NCBI GenBank assembly: GCA_910584595.1
Contig: CAJUBQ010000017.1
Span: 1-63,750, forward strand
DNA length: 63,750 nt
DNA from: an uncultured Eubacterium sp.
Lineage (GTDB): Bacteria > Bacillota > Clostridia > Lachnospirales > Lachnospiraceae
Direction of reading: 5' to 3'
Made by a program: the position numbers and the translations under genes. This document shows, piece after piece, positions 60,674 to 63,750 of this stretch. Every line of letters begins with the position of its first letter. The first letter of the stretch is position 1. Below the pieces are notes generated by a model that was not told the origin of the DNA, did no database searches, and was given only the letters and a program-made list of their open reading frames with translations.

Positions 60674-60880
60674 TCAGGCCGGTTCTTTTTCAAGACATAG
60701 AATGTCTTCAATATTACAGTCCAAATACGTACAGATTTTTTCTAAAACATCAAAACTAATCCGCGTGGTTCGGTTATGATTTAAATTACGCAGTGTAGAT
60801 GTGGAAATACCGGTATCTTTTGCCATTTGATTTTGTGAGATACCTTTGCTGTCTAATACTTCGTTTAATGTAATTTTCAA
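60674..60880 (-). CDS. small XRE-family regulator
   Basis: A 68-residue Cro/CI-type protein, essentially only a helix-turn-helix (LDSKGISQNQMAKDTGIS, then TLRNLNHNRTTRIS). TTG at 60880 is chosen because AGAGG lies 8 bases upstream; GTG at 60889 would overlap that site. It stands upstream of the lipoprotein gene on the same strand. The target is unknown. Confidence 0.82.
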   Translation of the reverse strand: MKITLNEVLDSKGISQNQMAKDTGISTSTLRNLNHNRTTRISFDVLEKICTYLDCNIEDILCLEKEPA

Positions 60881-61016
60881 TGTGAGCACCTCTTTTCTGT
60901 ATTTCAGATCCTATGTGAGAAACATTCTGGCGTTTATAAGCAGTTTGCCCGCATGTTTCTAAAACTATACACCTTTTTGAGTAATTTATAAATCAGGCTG
61001 CATGATCGAATAAATA

Positions 61017-61620
61017 GTAACAGTTCAGATCCTGTGTTGTATATTATGGATTCCAGGACGCTGAGAGAGGACGTTTGCCTGGTCTGCCTGTGTCCATTCC
61101 AGAATGCTAAGAATCACTAAGCATTCTGTATCTACACTATGCCAGCCGGACGGTCGCGGCGCCTACTTCGCCCTGGCTAAACGCCAGCAGCTAAAGGCGC
61201 CGCTTGGCTTTGCCCCTGTTTATTTAACAGAATACTAAATGATTCTAAGCATTCTTCCAAAGCCACAGGCAGACCAGGCAAACGTCCTCTCTCAGCTGGT
61301 TACGAAAGCATATACATTTACATGCAACACTTGCGATTAGCAGTCGGATGATAGGGAGCTGCGCTGGCTTCTTGTGACGTTGGAAGAATGCTACAAGCGC
61401 TTAGTATTCTGCTAAGTAACCAGGGGCGAAGCCAAGCGGCGCCTTTAGCTGCTGGCGTTTAGCCAGGGCGAAGTAGGCGCAGCGACCGTCCGGTTGGCAT
61501 AGTGTAAATGCAGAATTCTTAGCGCTTGTTGCATTCTGGAAAAGGAACAAGAAGCCAGCGCAGCTCCCTATCATTCGACGTCCGGGAGGCCAATATACAA
61601 CACATGATCTGAACCGTTGC
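61017..61620. repeat. composite palindromic repeat, two nested copies in opposite orientation
   Basis: The ends GTAACAGTTCAG (61017-61028) and its imperfect reverse complement (61609-61620) enclose two palindromes. The first has perfect 32-bp arms at 61061-61092 and 61264-61295; the second has perfect 28-bp arms at 61348-61375 and 61547-61574. Their GC-rich cores (about 61135-61219 and 61422-61504) are near-identical but inverted. No coding potential is seen. This explains most of the 882-base gene-free stretch 60881-61762; the remainder holds only the lysA leader. Confidence 0.8.
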
Positions 61621-61762
61621 CAAAAAGAGTAAAAATCTTTTGCTTTCATGCAAGAAAGCGCTTGATTTTTTCAAGGCGCTGTTGTAGAGTATTTTTGTTA
61701 AAACAGATCGTTTGATAAAAAGAATAAGTAAGCAATGTTTAGGATAAAAGGAGAGGATGCAC

Positions 61763-63043
61763 ATGAACAAAGAACCGTTTGTAACATACGAACAGCTTAA
61801 GGAGATTACAGAGCAGTTTCCAACACCGTTTCATTTGTATGATGAAAAAGGAATCCGTGAAAATGCACAGGCAGTAAAAGAGGCATTTTCCTGGAATCAA
61901 GGGTATCGGGAATATTTTGCTGTAAAGGCAGAGCCAAATCCGTTTATTATGAATATATTAAAAGAATACGGTTGCGGCTGCGACTGTTCTTCGATGACAG
62001 AACTGATGTTATCGGATGCGCTTGGAATCCGTGGGGAAGATATTATGTTTTCTTCGAATGAAACACCGCCGGAAGAATTTCGGTTTGCAGATAAGCTGGG
62101 TGCAATTATTAATCTGGATGATATTACACATATTGATTTTTTGGAACAGACAATTGGAAAAATACCGGAAACGATCAGCTGCCGTTACAATCCGGGTGGC
62201 GTATATGAAGTCAGCAACGGTATTATGGATAATCCGCAGGACGCAAAATACGGTTTTACAAAAGAACAGCTGTTTGAAGGATATAAACTCTTAAAACAAA
62301 AAGGTGCAAAACGTTTTGGGCTTCATTCTTTTCTTGTTAGTAATACAGTAACAAATGATTATTATCCAACATTGGCAAAGACGCTGTTTGAGCTTGCGGT
62401 GGAGATTAAGGAAAAACTTGGTATTACAATAAGTTTTATTAATTTGTCCGGCGGGGTAGGCGTTGCTTACAGGCCTCAGGAGAAGCCCAATGATATCCGC
62501 GTGATCGGAGAAGGGGTACACAAAGTATTTGATGAAGTATTAGTTCCGGCAGGGCTTGGCGATACTGCCATTTATACGGAAATGGGGCGATTTATGACAG
62601 GCCCGTATGGCTGTCTCGTAACAAAAGCAGTACATGAGAAGCATACGTATAAAGAGTATATCGGCGTTGACGCATGTGCTGCAAATCTGATGCGTCCGGC
62701 AATGTATGGCGCATATCATCATATTACGGTCATGGGGAAAGAACATGCACCTTGCGATCATAAATATGATATTGTAGGCTCGTTATGTGAGAACAATGAT
62801 AAATTTGCGGTCGACCGTATGCTGCCGGAAATAGAAACAGGGGATTTATTAGTGATCCATGATACGGGAGCGCATGGTTTTGCGATGGGGTATAACTACA
62901 ATGGCAGACTTTGGTCGGCGGAAGTGCTGCTGAAAGAAGATGGGACTACACAGCTCATCCGCAGAGCACAAACGCCGAAGGATTATTTTGCAACGTTTGA
63001 TTGTTTTGATATTTTAAAAAATATGAATTATAATGGAGTGTAA
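61763..63043 (+). CDS. lysA: diaminopimelate decarboxylase family protein (LysA)
   Basis: A 426-residue PLP enzyme of the alanine-racemase fold. Lys 55 in YFAVKAEPNP is the cofactor lysine; NLSGGVGVAY is the glycine loop, GSLCENNDKF supplies the active-site Cys and YNYNGRLWSAEVLL the C-terminal part. It would decarboxylate meso-diaminopimelate to lysine. Several motifs differ from the E. coli type (LHSFLVSNT where HIGSQ is usual, GAHG where GAYG is usual), so another amino acid may be the substrate. AAAGGAGAGG precedes ATG 61763. Confidence 0.83.
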   Translation: MNKEPFVTYEQLKEITEQFPTPFHLYDEKGIRENAQAVKEAFSWNQGYREYFAVKAEPNPFIMNILKEYGCGCDCSSMTELMLSDALGIRGEDIMFSSNETPPEEFRFADKLGAIINLDDITHIDFLEQTIGKIPETISCRYNPGGVYEVSNGIMDNPQDAKYGFTKEQLFEGYKLLKQKGAKRFGLHSFLVSNTVTNDYYPTLAKTLFELAVEIKEKLGITISFINLSGGVGVAYRPQEKPNDIRVIGEGVHKVFDEVLVPAGLGDTAIYTEMGRFMTGPYGCLVTKAVHEKHTYKEYIGVDACAANLMRPAMYGAYHHITVMGKEHAPCDHKYDIVGSLCENNDKFAVDRMLPEIETGDLLVIHDTGAHGFAMGYNYNGRLWSAEVLLKEDGTTQLIRRAQTPKDYFATFDCFDILKNMNYNGV

Positions 63044-63050
63044 AATGGAT

Positions 63051-63085
63051 GGCCGGCGTTGGTTCGACAGGAAACAATGCCGGCC
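63051..63085 (+). terminator. stem-loop after the lysA-like gene
   Basis: GGCCGGCGTTG pairs with CAATGCCGGCC with one wobble. It follows the stop by 8 bases. No T-run follows, so it may be a weak or processing hairpin instead of a full intrinsic terminator. Confidence 0.45.
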
Positions 63086-63124
63086 GTTCAACCGGCTTTC
63101 ATTCTGGTTTCGCAGTTGTGATGG

Positions 63125-63307
63125 CTACTCTTTGATGATATCTAATTCAGTTAGGTTAATTCCGGATGCGGTTAAGATTACTTTTAATTCGATGTAGCGC
63201 CCTTTCATGGCTTTATAGGTTGCAGAATCTTTTTCAGCTAATACCATATAATTCTGCAATCTTGCAAATTCTTCAACGTTTTTTTGCATTTGTTCTTTTT
63301 CCGTCAT
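63125..63307 (-). CDS. small conserved hypothetical protein
   Basis: A 60-residue hydrophilic, helical protein (MTEKEQMQKNVEEFARLQNY and onward, ending LTELDIIKE). GGAGG 8 bases before the ATG at 63307 gives the best start. It resembles short clostridial proteins of unknown role. No motif tells a function. Confidence 0.6.
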   Translation of the reverse strand: MTEKEQMQKNVEEFARLQNYMVLAEKDSATYKAMKGRYIELKVILTASGINLTELDIIKE

Positions 63308-63750
63308 GTCCATTACCTCCATATTTCCACCGCCTTTGTTGATTCATATAATTTTAAGTAATGCAGATATTTACAGATACAGTCATTATAACGTATACGT
63401 ACAGCAGTGTAAAGGGGTATTCGCTTCTCCCATCCTGAATGAAGCATAAAGAGTGTAACAGTTCAGATAACCCATTGAACTGTTACGTATCCGGCCATTA
63501 GAAATCGCTTTGCGATGGGCCGGATACCTGGAAACCGCTACATTTTTATACGGTCAGCACAGTAAATGTGCAGACCTACCTGAACTGTTACTAAAGAGTT
63601 ACTATTCATGGGCAATGTCATTTACTTAATGGATTCCCGTACGACTTTGCACCTGGTGGAATGGTTTTGCTGGCTGGAACATCCTCTGAGCGGAATGGGG
63701 CAACACTGCGGTGAACTAATCGCAAATAGCATGCCCCTTGGGTACTACGA
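63308..63750. other. gene-poor right end of the window
   Basis: These 443 bases hold the palindromic element at 63455-63591. After it a frame is open from ATG 63609 to the window edge (about 47 codons), without a ribosome site or a recognisable product. Nothing else is seen. Confidence 0.5.
63455..63591. repeat. short palindromic element with GTAACAGTTCAG ends
   Basis: GTAACAGTTCAG (63455-63466) and its exact reverse complement (63580-63591) bracket two inner hairpins (63455-63486, and 63487-63496 paired with 63518-63527). The end sequence is the same as that of the composite repeat at 61017, so both belong to one repeat family. Confidence 0.7.

Noticed and set aside
61017..61620. Repeats as a CRISPR array
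   Set aside because: They are large inverted palindromes, not short direct repeats with unique spacers.
63609..63750. Open frame at the right edge of the window
   Set aside because: No ribosome site or recognisable motif, and cut by the window end; cannot be judged.
1..63750. tRNA, rRNA, prophage or complete insertion sequence
   Set aside because: None was recognised on either strand; the only mobile-like sequences are the palindromic elements and the Rpn-type gene.

Overview
The window looks like a low-to-medium GC Firmicute, most likely a Lachnospiraceae-type clostridium. Genes have strong AGGAGG-type ribosome binding sites, with some GTG and TTG starts. The lipoprotein, YfhO proteins, small XRE regulator and CHAP-type secreted protein are all of clostridial style, and there is no sign of an outer-membrane assembly system. 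This is judged by eye from protein motifs; no database search was possible.

About 54 kb (512-54904) is one very large surface-polysaccharide locus, read almost entirely on the + strand. It starts with an XRE regulator behind a non-coding region that holds two 25-bp sites in inverted orientation. The left backbone (892-14544, GC-richer) encodes GT4, GT2, a DUF4422-GT8 fusion, a Wzm/Wzt ABC exporter, a GlfT2-like transferase, a polytopic GT-C-like protein, RfbH, a ThDP enzyme and a GtrB-like transferase. The right backbone (42779-54904) has two YfhO-family proteins around a GtrB/CsbB-like transferase, then RfbF, a PAP2-GDPD fusion and an NDP-sugar reductase, interrupted by one minus-strand Rpn-type nuclease gene. 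RfbF, RfbH, the ThDP enzyme and the reductase together suggest a CDP-3,6-dideoxyhexose, perhaps branched like yersiniose; the 4,6-dehydratase is not in the window.

The middle (14618-42512) is visibly more AT-rich and looks like an inserted or exchanged cassette. It holds two cytidylyltransferase/LicD systems, a complete CMP-Kdo pathway (KdsB, KdsA, KdsD/KpsF, KdsC) and a complete GDP-heptose pathway (HddA, HddC-GmhB fusion, GmhA). It also has GT2 and GT32 transferases, a radical SAM protein, a sulfotransferase-like protein, a DUF115 protein, a second Wzm/Wzt exporter and an O-acyltransferase. Kdo and heptose are hallmark LPS sugars, so finding both routes here is striking. A small Rossmann-like GAGxxG domain recurs in about nine of the cassette proteins.

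The most exciting signal is apparent phase variation at two levels. Three cassette genes (radical SAM, sulfotransferase-like, acyltransferase) carry poly-G tracts of 9, 9 and 10 bases. By reading frame, one is ON and two are OFF in this sequence. At the head of the locus, a roughly 260-bp segment with outward promoter candidates on both strands lies between two identical 25-bp sites in opposite orientation, as expected for an invertible promoter.

Right of the locus are a 166-bp MITE-like palindrome, a CHAP-type secreted protein with C-terminal repeats, a membrane diguanylate cyclase, a RecJ-like exonuclease, a lipoprotein, a small XRE regulator, a composite palindromic repeat of about 600 bp, a LysA-family decarboxylase, a small conserved protein and another element of the same repeat family. 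I saw no tRNA, rRNA, CRISPR array or intact transposase.
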